Below, piece after piece: positions 45,670 through 53,909 of a stretch of 64,000 bases of DNA (its first letter is position 1; every line of letters starts with the position of its first letter). A program made the translations under genes and the position numbers. A model generated the notes under the pieces. It was given only the letters and a program-made list of their open reading frames with translations. It was not told the origin of the DNA and did not search any database. The stretch is taken from contig NZ_JAEKEZ010000023.1 of the NCBI RefSeq assembly GCF_016650815.1, positions 62,001-126,000 of the forward strand, written 5' to 3'. This DNA is from Pseudomonas sp. TH31 (GTDB lineage Bacteria; Pseudomonadota; Gammaproteobacteria; Pseudomonadales; Pseudomonadaceae).

Positions 45670-45684
45670 TTGTAATTCCAACAA
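45670..45684. promoter_or_regulatory. HexR operator 2
   Basis: TTGTAATTCCAACAA again matches TTGT-N7-ACAA, 62 bp from the first. It overlaps a CA motif in front of gapA. Confidence 0.8.
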
Positions 45685-45687
45685 CAA
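45680..45687 (+). promoter_or_regulatory. Candidate Crc/Hfq CA motif at gapA
   Basis: AACAACAA, 20 nt before the gapA ATG. It shares bases with the second HexR operator, so only the DNA or only the RNA role may be real. Confidence 0.45.
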
Positions 45688-45707
45688 AACGACGGCGGCG
45701 CTGTTAA

Positions 45708-46709
45708 ATGACTCTTCGAATCGCAATCAATGGTTTTGGCCGAATTGGCCGTAACGTCCTGCGCGCACTGTATACCCAAGGTTATCGCCAGGATCTGCAG
45801 ATTGTCGCCATCAATGACTTGGGCGACAGCTCGATCAACGCTCATCTGCTCAAGTACGACACCGTTCACGGCACTTTCGACGCTGATGTCCAGCACGATA
45901 ACGAAAGCCTGACGGTCAATGGCGACCGCATTTCGGTCAGCGCCATCCGCAACCCGGCTGAACTGCCATGGGCGGCCGAGAAGATCGACGTGGTCTTCGA
46001 ATGCACCGGTCTGTTCACCGACCGTGCCAAAGCCGCCGCGCATATTACGGCCGGCGCACGCAAAGTGATTATCTCGGCCCCGGCCAAAGGCGCCGACGCT
46101 ACCGTGGTTTATGGTGTTAACCACGACATTCTGCGCCAGTCCCACCAGATTATTTCCAACGCCTCGTGCACCACCAACTGCCTGGCCCCAGTGGCCCAGG
46201 TGCTGCACCGCGAGCTGGGCATCGAAAGCGGTCTGATGACCACGATCCACGCCTACACCAACGACCAGAACCTGACCGACGTCTACCACACCGACCCGTA
46301 CCGCGCCCGTTCGGCCACCCAGAACATGATTCCGAGCAAGACCGGCGCCGCTGAAGCGGTCGGCCTGGTGCTGCCGGAGCTGGCGGGCAAACTGACCGGC
46401 ATGGCGGTGCGTGTCCCGGTGATCAACGTCTCGCTGGTGGACCTGACCGTGCAGCTAAAACGTGAGGCGAGCGCAGAGCAAGTGAACGCGCTGCTCAAAG
46501 AAGCGGCCCGGCACTCGAAGATTCTCGGCTACAACACCCTGCCGCTGGTCTCCAGCGACTTCAACCACAACCCGCTGTCGTCGATCTTCGACGCCAACCA
46601 CACCAAGTCCAGCGGCAAGCTGCTCAAGGTCCTGGCCTGGTACGACAACGAATGGGGCTTCTCCAACCGCATGCTCGATAACTGCCTGGCGCTGTGCAAC
46701 GCGGAATAA
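45708..46709 (+). CDS. gapA: Glyceraldehyde-3-phosphate dehydrogenase, type I
   Basis: 333 residues with the NAD-binding GFGRIGRNVLRA and the catalytic Cys in SNASCTTNCLAPV. The HexR-controlled paralogue (gap-1) paired with edd in Pseudomonas. It processes the triose phosphate made by Eda. No clear terminator follows; the downstream region holds the 41-bp repeats. Confidence 0.94.
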   Translation: MTLRIAINGFGRIGRNVLRALYTQGYRQDLQIVAINDLGDSSINAHLLKYDTVHGTFDADVQHDNESLTVNGDRISVSAIRNPAELPWAAEKIDVVFECTGLFTDRAKAAAHITAGARKVIISAPAKGADATVVYGVNHDILRQSHQIISNASCTTNCLAPVAQVLHRELGIESGLMTTIHAYTNDQNLTDVYHTDPYRARSATQNMIPSKTGAAEAVGLVLPELAGKLTGMAVRVPVINVSLVDLTVQLKREASAEQVNALLKEAARHSKILGYNTLPLVSSDFNHNPLSSIFDANHTKSSGKLLKVLAWYDNEWGFSNRMLDNCLALCNAE

Positions 46710-46756
46710 GCAACGTGATGGGGCACGCCGCCTCGTGACGGGTTGATGCGGACCTG

Positions 46757-46920
46757 TAATGGGCCGCGACGCTTCATTACCGGTTGACGCGAACCTCTAA
46801 TGGGCTGCGACGCTTCATTACCGGTTGACGCGAACCTCTAATGGGCCGCGACGCTTCATTACCGGTCGACGCGAACCTCTAATGGGCTGCGACGCTTCAT
46901 TAGCGGTTGACGCGAACCTG
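46757..46920. repeat. 41-bp minisatellite, 4 copies
   Basis: Units start at 46757, 46798, 46839 and 46880 with TAATGGGCTGCGACGCTTCA or the CCGC variant, alternating CCGC, CTGC, CCGC, CTGC. The fourth joins the first REP pair of the mgsA array. Three more copies sit at the joints of the 393-bp units. Forty-one is not a multiple of 3 and no reading frame is kept, so it is not coding. Confidence 0.92.
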
Positions 46921-47014
46921 TAGGAGCTGCCGAAGGCTGCGATCTTTTGACGTTGATTTTCAGCGATCCCGAGAAGATCAAGATCAAAAGATCGCAGCCT
47001 TCGGCAGCTCCTAC
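46919..47014. repeat. REP pair, mgsA array unit 1
   Basis: GCCGAAGGC-class arms with a GACGTTGATTTTCAGC centre. Confidence 0.92.
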
Positions 47015-47049
47015 GCGATATTGGCAAGGCCCACCGAGAGCAGCATTCG

Positions 47050-47316
47050 ATGATCGGTATCAGCTTCACACAAAAGACCCTGGCGGCGCGCAAGCGTATC
47101 GCCCTGGTCGCCCATGACCACTGCAAAGTGTTTTTGCTGGACTGGGCCGAGCGACAGAAAGACAAGCTGGCGCAACATGAACTGGTCGCGACCGGCACCA
47201 CCGGGTTGTTATTGCAACAACGCCTCGACCTGCCCGTGGAAAGCATGATCAGCGGCCCATTGGGCGGCGATCAAATGGGCTGCGACGCTTCATTAGCGGT
47301 TGACGCGAACCTGTAG
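47050..47316 (+). pseudogene. Truncated mgsA copy 1
   Basis: Encodes 88 residues. The first 75 match methylglyoxal synthase to GGDQ, then a foreign tail MGCDASLAVDANL. It keeps the phosphate-binding segment ATGTTG and the catalytic Asp of GGDQ, but lacks the later His/Asp region (PHDPDIKALL) and the C-terminus. It is preceded by GAGAG and an ATG, so a short product could be made, but activity is not expected. Confidence 0.85.
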
Positions 47317-47407
47317 GAGCTGCCGAAGGCTGCGATCTTTTGACGTTGATTTTCAGCGATCCCGAGAAGATCAAGATCAAAAGATCGCAGCCTTCGGCAG
47401 CTCCTAC
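47312..47407. repeat. REP pair, mgsA array unit 2
   Basis: Exact period of 393 bp from the previous pair. Confidence 0.92.
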
Positions 47408-47442
47408 GCGATATTGGCAAGGCCCACCGAGAGCAGCATTCG

Positions 47443-47709
47443 ATGATCGGTATCAGCTTCACGCAAAAGACCCTGGCGGCGCGCAAGCGTATCGCCCTGG
47501 TCGCCCATGACCACTGCAAAGTGTTTTTGCTGGACTGGGCCGAGCGACAGAAAGACAAGCTGGCGCAACATGAACTGGTCGCGACCGGCACCACCGGGTT
47601 GTTATTGCAACAACGCCTCGACCTGCCCGTGGAAAGCATGATCAGCGGCCCATTGGGCGGCGATCAAATGGGCTGCGACGCTTCATTACCGGTTGACACG
47701 AACCTGTAG
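47443..47709 (+). pseudogene. Truncated mgsA copy 2
   Basis: Same 88-residue frame, with tail MGCDASLPVDTNL, showing one or two base changes in the 41-bp part (CCGGTTGACACG). Like copies 1 and 3 it has Thr10. Confidence 0.85.
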
Positions 47710-47800
47710 GAGCTGCCGAAGGCTGCGATCTTTTGACGTTGATTTTCAGCGATCCCGAGAAGATCAAGATCAAAAGATCGCAGCCTTCGGCAGCTCCTAC
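47705..47800. repeat. REP pair, mgsA array unit 3
   Basis: Same REP pair, in register. Confidence 0.92.
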
Positions 47801-47835
47801 GCGATATTGGCAAGGCCCACCGAGAGCAGCATTCG

Positions 47836-48102
47836 ATGATCGGTATCAGCTTCACGCAAAAGACCCTGGCGGCGCGCAAGCGTATCGCCCTGGTCGCCCA
47901 TGACCACTGCAAAGTGTTTTTGCTGGACTGGGCCGAGCGACAGAAAGACAAGCTGGCGCAACATGAACTGGTCGCGACCGGCACCACCGGGTTGTTATTG
48001 CAACAACGCCTCGACCTGCCCGTGGAAAGCATGATCAGCGGCCCATTGGGCGGCGATCAAATGGGCTGCGACGCTTCATTAGCGGTCGACGCGAACCTGT
48101 AG
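47836..48102 (+). pseudogene. Truncated mgsA copy 3
   Basis: Third truncated copy, tail MGCDASLAVDANL, otherwise identical over the 75 mgsA codons to copies 1 and 2. Confidence 0.85.
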
Positions 48103-48193
48103 GAGCTGCCGAAGGCTGCGATCTTTTGACGTTGATTTTCAGCGATCCCGAGAAGATCAAGATCAAAAGATCGCAGCCTTCGGCAGCTCCTAC
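48098..48193. repeat. REP pair, mgsA array unit 4
   Basis: REP pair just upstream of the intact mgsA gene. Confidence 0.92.
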
Positions 48194-48228
48194 GCGATAT
48201 TGACAAGGCCCACCGAGAGCAGCATTCG

Positions 48229-48693
48229 ATGATCGGTATCAGCTTCACGCAAAAGATCCTGGCGGCGCGCAAGCGTATCGCCCTGGTCGCCCATGACCAC
48301 TGCAAAGTGTTTTTGCTGGACTGGGCCGAGCGACAGAAAGACAAGCTGGCGCAACATGAACTGGTCGCGACCGGCACCACCGGGTTGTTATTGCAACAAC
48401 GCCTCGACCTGCCCGTGGAAAGCATGATCAGCGGCCCATTGGGCGGCGATCAGCAACTGGGCGCGCGCATTGCCGAGCAGCGGGTCGACATGCTGGTGTT
48501 CTTCTGGGACCCGTTCGAGCCGCAGCCCCACGACCCGGACATCAAGGCGTTGCTGCGGGTCGCGGCGGTCTGGAACATCCCGGTCGCGTGCAATGAATGC
48601 AGCGCCGACTACCTGCTGAGCAGTCCGCTGATGGATCAGGCGCATGAGCACCGGATCCCGGATTACGCGACCTATCTGCTGGGCCGCGCCTAG
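48229..48693 (+). CDS. mgsA: Methylglyoxal synthase
   Basis: 154 residues, full length. Motifs: ALVAHDHCK, ATGTTG, SGPLGGDQQ, and PHDPDIKALLR. It converts dihydroxyacetone phosphate to methylglyoxal and phosphate, an overflow valve for triose phosphate, and lies downstream of gapA, which draws on the same pool. It differs from its three truncated copies at residue 10 (Ile instead of Thr, the residue I recall in E. coli MgsA). Confidence 0.92.
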   Translation: MIGISFTQKILAARKRIALVAHDHCKVFLLDWAERQKDKLAQHELVATGTTGLLLQQRLDLPVESMISGPLGGDQQLGARIAEQRVDMLVFFWDPFEPQPHDPDIKALLRVAAVWNIPVACNECSADYLLSSPLMDQAHEHRIPDYATYLLGRA

Positions 48694-48739
48694 TCCTTCG
48701 CCAATCCGCTTCACAAATCAGCACTTAACCATTCGGGTG

Positions 48740-48758
48740 GATGATAAGCATTATCATT
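48740..48758. promoter_or_regulatory. Fur box upstream of hxuI
   Basis: GATGATAAGCATTATCATT is close to the Fur consensus GATAATGATAATCATTATC and is palindromic around GC. It precedes the sigma factor gene by 26 bp, indicating iron-controlled expression. Confidence 0.8.
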
Positions 48759-48783
48759 TGCTCGAAATGGATCAGGTCCTCCC

Positions 48784-49310
48784 GTGAGTCAATCGCACTT
48801 CAATCAGGTCTTCATCGCTCAGCGGATTTCGCTGCTGCGCACCCTGGAGCGGATGGTCAACAATCACAGCACCGCCGAAGACCTGCTGCAGGAGACCTAC
48901 CTGCGCGTGACCGGGCGCTCGGTGAGCGGGCCATCGATCACCTTGAACCCTTCGTATTCCAGACCGCTCGCAACCTGGCACTGGACCATTTGCGTGCGCG
49001 GCGCATTCAATCGCGCACCTTGCTCGACGACGTCCCGCTGGACGTGGTGGAAAGCATCGCCGCCCCGGTCAGCAGTGCCGAGGACGCCGCCCATGCCGAA
49101 CAATTGCTGGAGCGTTTGAACGTGAGCCTCAGTGAACTCAGCCACCGTCAGCAGCAAATCTTCATCCTCAGTCGCTTGCACGGTCACAGCTATCTGGAGA
49201 TCGCCGAACAACTCGGCGTTTCATTAAGCACGGTGCAAAAAGAGCTGAAGCTGATCATGGCGATCTGCATTGGCGTCGCGCAACGGCACGACAGCAGCCA
49301 CAAGCTTTAA
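48784..49310 (+). CDS. hxuI: ECF sigma factor of haem uptake, HxuI-like (frameshifted at about 48911)
   Basis: FecI-family sigma factor starting at GTG 48784. Region 2 includes STAEDLLQETYLRV and the rest follows in another frame (FQTARNLALDHLRARRIQSR, region 4 SYLEIAEQLGVSLSTVQKEL). Restoring one C at 48910-48914 (ACCCGGGCG expected, ACCGGGCG seen) gives 175 residues. With hxuR and the receptor it forms a cell-surface signalling system. Confidence 0.83.
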
Positions 49311-49406
49311 GCCGCAAGCGGCAAGCCAAACTCCGAACCGCGCTTGAGCTTGCAGCTTGCAGCTTGAAACTTGAAACTGCTCCCCTGCCACTGCCGAGGA
49401 ACCCCC

Positions 49407-50372
49407 GTGACGGACACCCACCGCTCCCAAACACCTGACCCGGCACGGGACACCGCAAACGCGATGGACCAGGCTTTGGACTGGCTGATCGTGCAGGGCA
49501 GTCCGAGCGAGGAACAAACCCGACAGTTCCACGAATGGCTGGCGGCCGATCCATTGCATGCCGAGGCGTTCGCCAAGGCCCAGGCGATCTGGGACGGCCC
49601 GTTGGTCACGCAATGCGCGCAAAACCTGGCCGCCACACCGGCGAAAGTCACCGTGCTCTCGCGCCTGCGTCCGCACTGGAAACCGCTGGCCAGCGCCGCC
49701 GTGTTGATCCTCGGTTTGTTCAGCTTCAGCAATCTGCCGATGCGCTTGCAGGCCGACCACCTGACCGTGGTCGGTGAACGCCAGCGCCTGCAACTGGAGG
49801 ACGGCTCCAAAGTCCTGCTCAATACCAACTCGGCGTTTTCCAGCACCATCAACGATCAGCAGCGCGTGGCCCGCTTGTATCAGGGCGAGGCGTTTTTCGA
49901 GGTGCCGTCCAACCGTGGTCAAGCGCTGGAGATCGACGCCGGGCCGGTCAAGGCCAGCGTGCGCGACACCGCGTTTGCCGTGCGTTACCTCGACGGCGTG
50001 GCCCAGGTGCGGGTGCAGCGCGGCGATGTGGATTTGCGCGCCACCGGTGACGATGCACGGGTGCGGCTGTCGGCCGGTGAAAGTATCCGCATCGGCCCCA
50101 ACGGTTTCGACCGCCCGGCCAAGCTTGATGCCGCCACCGACCTGGCCTGGGTCCAGGGCCGACTGGTGTTCGAGAACTGCCCGCTGAGCCAGGTGCTGGC
50201 AGAGCTGCGTCGCTACTATCCGGGCTGGATCATCAACAACAACGAGCAATTGGCCGACGTCGCCGTCACCGGTAATTACCGCCTCGACCAGCCGCTGGAC
50301 GTGGTCCGCTCCCTCGCCCACATCACCTCGGCCAAGTTGCAAGAATTCCCGGCGCTGGTGATCTTGAACTAA
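49407..50372 (+). CDS. hxuR: FecR-family anti-sigma factor, HxuR-like
   Basis: 321 residues from a GTG at 49407 with GAGGA upstream. The N-terminal cytosolic domain (ALDWLIVQGSPSEEQTRQFH) has the DUF4880 look, followed by one transmembrane helix near 95-110 (PLASAAVLILGLFSF) and a periplasmic FecR domain. It holds HxuI inactive until the receptor binds haem. Confidence 0.86.
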   Translation: MTDTHRSQTPDPARDTANAMDQALDWLIVQGSPSEEQTRQFHEWLAADPLHAEAFAKAQAIWDGPLVTQCAQNLAATPAKVTVLSRLRPHWKPLASAAVLILGLFSFSNLPMRLQADHLTVVGERQRLQLEDGSKVLLNTNSAFSSTINDQQRVARLYQGEAFFEVPSNRGQALEIDAGPVKASVRDTAFAVRYLDGVAQVRVQRGDVDLRATGDDARVRLSAGESIRIGPNGFDRPAKLDAATDLAWVQGRLVFENCPLSQVLAELRRYYPGWIINNNEQLADVAVTGNYRLDQPLDVVRSLAHITSAKLQEFPALVILN

Positions 50373-50390
50373 ATGAGAATTATTTTTACT
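50372..50390. promoter_or_regulatory. Weak Fur-like site before the haem receptor
   Basis: AATGAGAATTATTTTTACT has partial Fur similarity and lies just after the hxuR stop. Low information, so it may be chance. Confidence 0.35.
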
Positions 50391-50494
50391 CGATAGCCTG
50401 ATCTCGTTCGTCTCGTTATAGCCAATGCAATTGATTCGCATCTATCGATGCCAATCTGCACCTATAAAGATTCGTGCGACACGGAGCGCTATCG

Positions 50495-53062
50495 ATGTCC
50501 TCTCGCCATACCCGCCAGTCCTCTTCACCGTCCCGCGTGTTGTCGTTGCTGACCGCCGCCATCCTGATGGCCGGTGCCGCGCCGCTGATGGCAGCCACTG
50601 CCGCCGACCAGCCGAGCCGCAACCTGGGCGATTACTCGTTCGCCATTGCCCAGCAGTCGCTGGTCTCGGCACTCAATGCTTTCACCGCCGTGACGGGCTG
50701 GCAGGTCGGTTTGCCGGCAGAACTGGCTGAAGGCGTCGCCTCGCCGGGTGTGCGCGGGTCCTGGCCACCGGAAAAAGCCCTGGATCGCCTGTTGGTGGGG
50801 ACCAACCTGAGCTATCGCAAACTGGGCACCAACAACATCGTGCTGGAAAAACGCAGCAGCAGCAGCGGCGCGCTCAACCTGCAACAGGTGACCATCAGCG
50901 CCACCCGTCAGGAACAAAGCATCGACAGCGTGCCAGCCACTGTCAGCGTCCAGACCCGCGAAGAGCTGGACCGCAACAACGTCAATAACATCAAGGATCT
51001 GGTGCGCTACGAACCGGGAGTTTCGGTGGGCGGCGCCGGCCAGCGCGCCGGGCTGACCGGCTACAACATCCGTGGCATCGACGGCGACCGCGTGCTGACT
51101 CAAGTCGACGGCGTGCAAGTGCCCGACAGCTTCTTCAACGGCCCGTACGCCCAGACCAACCGCAACTACGTCGACCCGGAAATCGTCAAACGCGTCGAAA
51201 TCCTCCGTGGCCCGGCCTCGGTGCTCTACGGCAGCAATGCCATTGGCGGCGCCGTCAGCTACTACACCCTCGATCCGGACGACATCATCAAGCCTGGCAA
51301 AGACCTCGGCGCGCGGCTGAAGACTGGCTACAGCTCGGCCGATGACAGCTGGCTGACTTCCGGCACCGTCGCGGGTCGCACTGGCGACTTCGACGGTTTG
51401 CTGCACTTGAGCCAACGCAATGGCCATGAAACCGAATCCTACGGCGAAACCGGCGGCACCGGCCTGAGCCGCACCGAGGCTAACCCCGAGGACGTGCGCA
51501 CCACCAACGTGCTGGCCAAACTGGGCTGGAACTACGCCGACGACGCGCGCCTGGGCCTGACTTACGAACACTACAAGGACGACCGCGACACCCATCAATT
51601 GAGCGCAGTTGGTGGCCCGTTCAACGCCGGTCGCGGTTTCGGTTTCTACAAATCCCGCACGGGTAACGATACCGTGACCCGCGAACGCTTCGGCCTGGAA
51701 CACAGCTTCGCTCTGGACACGGCGCTGGCCGACAACATCAAGTGGTCGCTGAACTACCAGATCGCCAAGACCGACCAGACCACCGAAGAAATCTACGCGC
51801 CATCGCGCACCGTGTTGCGCGAGCGCAATACCCACTACAAGGATCGCCAGTGGGTGTTCGATGCCCAGGCTGACAAGTCCTTCGCCATCGCCGACACCAA
51901 CCACACAGTCACTTACGGCACCACCATCAAGCAGGACAAAGTTACCGGCCTGCGGACCGGCAGCGGCACATGCCTGACCGTGGCCGGCGCCTGCCGGGTG
52001 ATCGGAGCCCCAAGCGCCGCCGACACCTTGAAGCCGGCGAGCGACTTCCCGGACCCGACCATCAACAGCTACAGCCTGTTTGCCCAGGACCAGATCAGCT
52101 GGGGTAACTGGACCTTCCTGCCCGGCGCCCGCTACGACTACACCCAGCTCAAGCCGCACATCACCGACGAGTTCCTGGCCACCGCCGACCAGAGCGGCAA
52201 CGGCGTGGTGAACGACGACATCAAGACCTGGCATCGTCTGTCGCCGAAGTTCGGCACCACTTACAGCTTCAACGACAACTACACCTGGTATGGCCAGTAC
52301 GCCGAAGGCTTTCGCACGCCGACTGCCAAGGCGTTGTACGGTCGCTTTGAAAACCTGGCCGGTGGTTATCAGGTCGCGCCCAATCCCGACCTGGAACCGG
52401 AAAAGAGCAAAAGCTACGAAACCGGCCTGCGCGGCCAGTTCGAGTCGGGTACCTTCGATGTGGCGGTGTTCTACAACAAATACCGCGACTTCATCGATGA
52501 GAACGCCATCACTCCCGGCTACACCGAGACCACGTTCCAGAGCAACAACATCAAGCACGCCACCATCAAGGGCGTGGAGCTCAAGGGTCGCCTGAACCTG
52601 GATACCTTCGGCGCGCCGACCGGCCTCTACACCCAAGGCTCGATGGCGTACCTGTATGGTCGTAACGATGACAGCGGCCAGCCACTGAACAGCGTCAACC
52701 CGCTGACCGGCGTGTTCGGCCTCGGTTACGACCAGGACAACTACGGCGCGCTGTTGAGCTGGACACTGGTCAAGCGCAAGGACCGAGTCGACAGCACCAG
52801 CTTCAAGACCCCGGACGGCACCAGCACCCAGTTCAAGACCCCGGGCTACGGCGTGCTCGACCTGGCCGGGTTCTACAAGGTCACCGACGATGTAACCGTC
52901 AATACCGGCCTCTACAACCTGACCAACAAGAAATACTGGCAGTGGGATGACGTGCGCGGCTACGACAGCGTCGGCGAAGCTTCGGTGACGCAACCAGCCA
53001 ACCTGGATCGCCTGACCCAACCGGGCCGCAACTTCGCGATCAATCTGGTCTGGAACATCTGA
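50495..53062 (+). CDS. hxuA: TonB-dependent haem receptor, HxuA-like
   Basis: 855 residues from the ATG at 50495. Signal peptide to about residue 36, then an STN signalling domain (FAIAQQSLVSALNAFTAVTG), a plug domain (VTISATRQEQSIDSVPATVS) and a beta-barrel ending GRNFAINLVWNI. The STN domain is the part that contacts HxuR. A TonB-dependent haemoglobin/haem-type plug is the best match. It ends in a strong terminator. Confidence 0.87.
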   Translation: MSSRHTRQSSSPSRVLSLLTAAILMAGAAPLMAATAADQPSRNLGDYSFAIAQQSLVSALNAFTAVTGWQVGLPAELAEGVASPGVRGSWPPEKALDRLLVGTNLSYRKLGTNNIVLEKRSSSSGALNLQQVTISATRQEQSIDSVPATVSVQTREELDRNNVNNIKDLVRYEPGVSVGGAGQRAGLTGYNIRGIDGDRVLTQVDGVQVPDSFFNGPYAQTNRNYVDPEIVKRVEILRGPASVLYGSNAIGGAVSYYTLDPDDIIKPGKDLGARLKTGYSSADDSWLTSGTVAGRTGDFDGLLHLSQRNGHETESYGETGGTGLSRTEANPEDVRTTNVLAKLGWNYADDARLGLTYEHYKDDRDTHQLSAVGGPFNAGRGFGFYKSRTGNDTVTRERFGLEHSFALDTALADNIKWSLNYQIAKTDQTTEEIYAPSRTVLRERNTHYKDRQWVFDAQADKSFAIADTNHTVTYGTTIKQDKVTGLRTGSGTCLTVAGACRVIGAPSAADTLKPASDFPDPTINSYSLFAQDQISWGNWTFLPGARYDYTQLKPHITDEFLATADQSGNGVVNDDIKTWHRLSPKFGTTYSFNDNYTWYGQYAEGFRTPTAKALYGRFENLAGGYQVAPNPDLEPEKSKSYETGLRGQFESGTFDVAVFYNKYRDFIDENAITPGYTETTFQSNNIKHATIKGVELKGRLNLDTFGAPTGLYTQGSMAYLYGRNDDSGQPLNSVNPLTGVFGLGYDQDNYGALLSWTLVKRKDRVDSTSFKTPDGTSTQFKTPGYGVLDLAGFYKVTDDVTVNTGLYNLTNKKYWQWDDVRGYDSVGEASVTQPANLDRLTQPGRNFAINLVWNI

Positions 53063-53071
53063 CCCTGAGCA

Positions 53072-53117
53072 CCTCACTGCGACACATTTGTTAATGCGTT
53101 GCAGTGAGGTTTTTTTA
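53072..53117 (+). terminator. Terminator of hxuA
   Basis: CCTCACTGC and GCAGTGAGG pair over a 27-bp loop, followed by seven T. hemO therefore depends on read-through or its own promoter. Confidence 0.8.
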
Positions 53118-53177
53118 CTGTCTGGCGCCTGCTTGTACGTCTCGTTACCAAGTGCCTCTTTTTCTCAAGGATTTCCC

Positions 53178-53780
53178 ATGACCACCCAGGACACAGCTCA
53201 ACGCCAGGCTCTGCGTTCGCAACGTTTGAACCAGATAACCAACGAGCCACACACCAAACTCGATGCCTTGGTCAAAGCCCACGCGCCGTTCGAAACCCAG
53301 GCCAATTTTGCCCGTTTCGTGGTTGCGCAGTATTTGTTCCAGTCGGAACTGGTATCGCTGTACAACGATGCCGAACTGACCGCCATCGTCCCGGACCTGC
53401 CGGCGCGCTGCCGGGCCGAAGCGGCCAGGGCTGACCTGGCTGATCTCGACGCCGAGGTTCCGACGGCGGTGGCCGGCGCGGTGAAGAATCCAACCAAAGC
53501 CACGGCCCTGGGCTGGTTATTTGTCTCCGAAGGCTCGAAGCTCGGCGCGGCGTTTTTGATCAAGCGTGCCGTGGGCCTGGGCTTGAGCGACACCTTCGGC
53601 GCCCGCCACCTCGGCGAACCGGCCGGTGGTCGCGCGCAAGGCTGGAAGCGTTTCGTCAGCACCCTCGACTCGCTGGAATTCAGCGCTCAGGAAGAAGCTG
53701 AAATCGAGCAAGCAGCTGTTGATGCATTCAACCGTTTCACCCTGTTGCTGGAACAGGCCTACACCCCGGAACTCGCTTAA
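53178..53780 (+). CDS. hemO: Biliverdin-producing haem oxygenase
   Basis: 200 residues from the ATG at 53178 with CAAGG upstream. All-helical haem oxygenase fold. The proximal haem-ligand His is likely in ITNEPHTKLDALV near the N-terminus, and LGWLFVSEGSKLGAAFL carries the flexible distal helix with SEGSxLG. It opens imported haem, releasing iron, which explains its place next to the haem receptor. Confidence 0.87.
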   Translation: MTTQDTAQRQALRSQRLNQITNEPHTKLDALVKAHAPFETQANFARFVVAQYLFQSELVSLYNDAELTAIVPDLPARCRAEAARADLADLDAEVPTAVAGAVKNPTKATALGWLFVSEGSKLGAAFLIKRAVGLGLSDTFGARHLGEPAGGRAQGWKRFVSTLDSLEFSAQEEAEIEQAAVDAFNRFTLLLEQAYTPELA

Positions 53781-53823
53781 CAGCACCTTCGCAGGTACGC
53801 TTGCACCTCTCGGGGAATCCCCC

Positions 53824-53905
53824 TGTAGGAGCTGGCGAAGCCTGCGATCTTCTGATCCAGATACTCCTATGCCCCAAAAAGATCGCAGCCTTCGGCAGCT
53901 CCTAC
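53824..53905. repeat. REP pair directly before the DUF454 gene
   Basis: TGTAGGAGCTGGCGAAGCC and its inverted copy end just 4 bp before the start codon of the next gene. Confidence 0.85.
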
Positions 53906-53909
53906 CACC

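Larger units (their letters stand above)
46881..48452. repeat. 393-bp tandem repeat array, exactly 4 units (5' half of mgsA plus REP pair)
   Basis: Four units of 393 bp, total 1572 bp. Each holds a 41-bp element, a REP pair, a short leader and the first 76 or so codons of mgsA up to GGDQ. In the first three the reading then jumps into the next 41-bp element; the fourth continues into the intact gene. Units differ by a few bases. Both sides of the joint share TGGGC. Confidence 0.95.

Noticed and set aside
46757..46920. 41-bp repeats as a possible CRISPR array
   Set aside because: The units are contiguous without unique spacers, and no cas genes are nearby.
46881..48452. mgsA array as a pure assembler error
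   Set aside because: Units carry private base differences and the intact copy has a coding change, so simple duplication by the assembler is less likely, though only spanning reads can settle it.
49340..49375. Short repeats of GCTTGCAGCTT before hxuR
   Set aside because: A low-complexity direct repeat between hxuI and hxuR, with no evident function.
50525..53077. Very long open frame (850 codons) on the strand opposite the haem receptor
   Set aside because: It is antisense to a full, family-typical TonB receptor and has no recognisable domain. Long shadow frames are common in high-GC genes.
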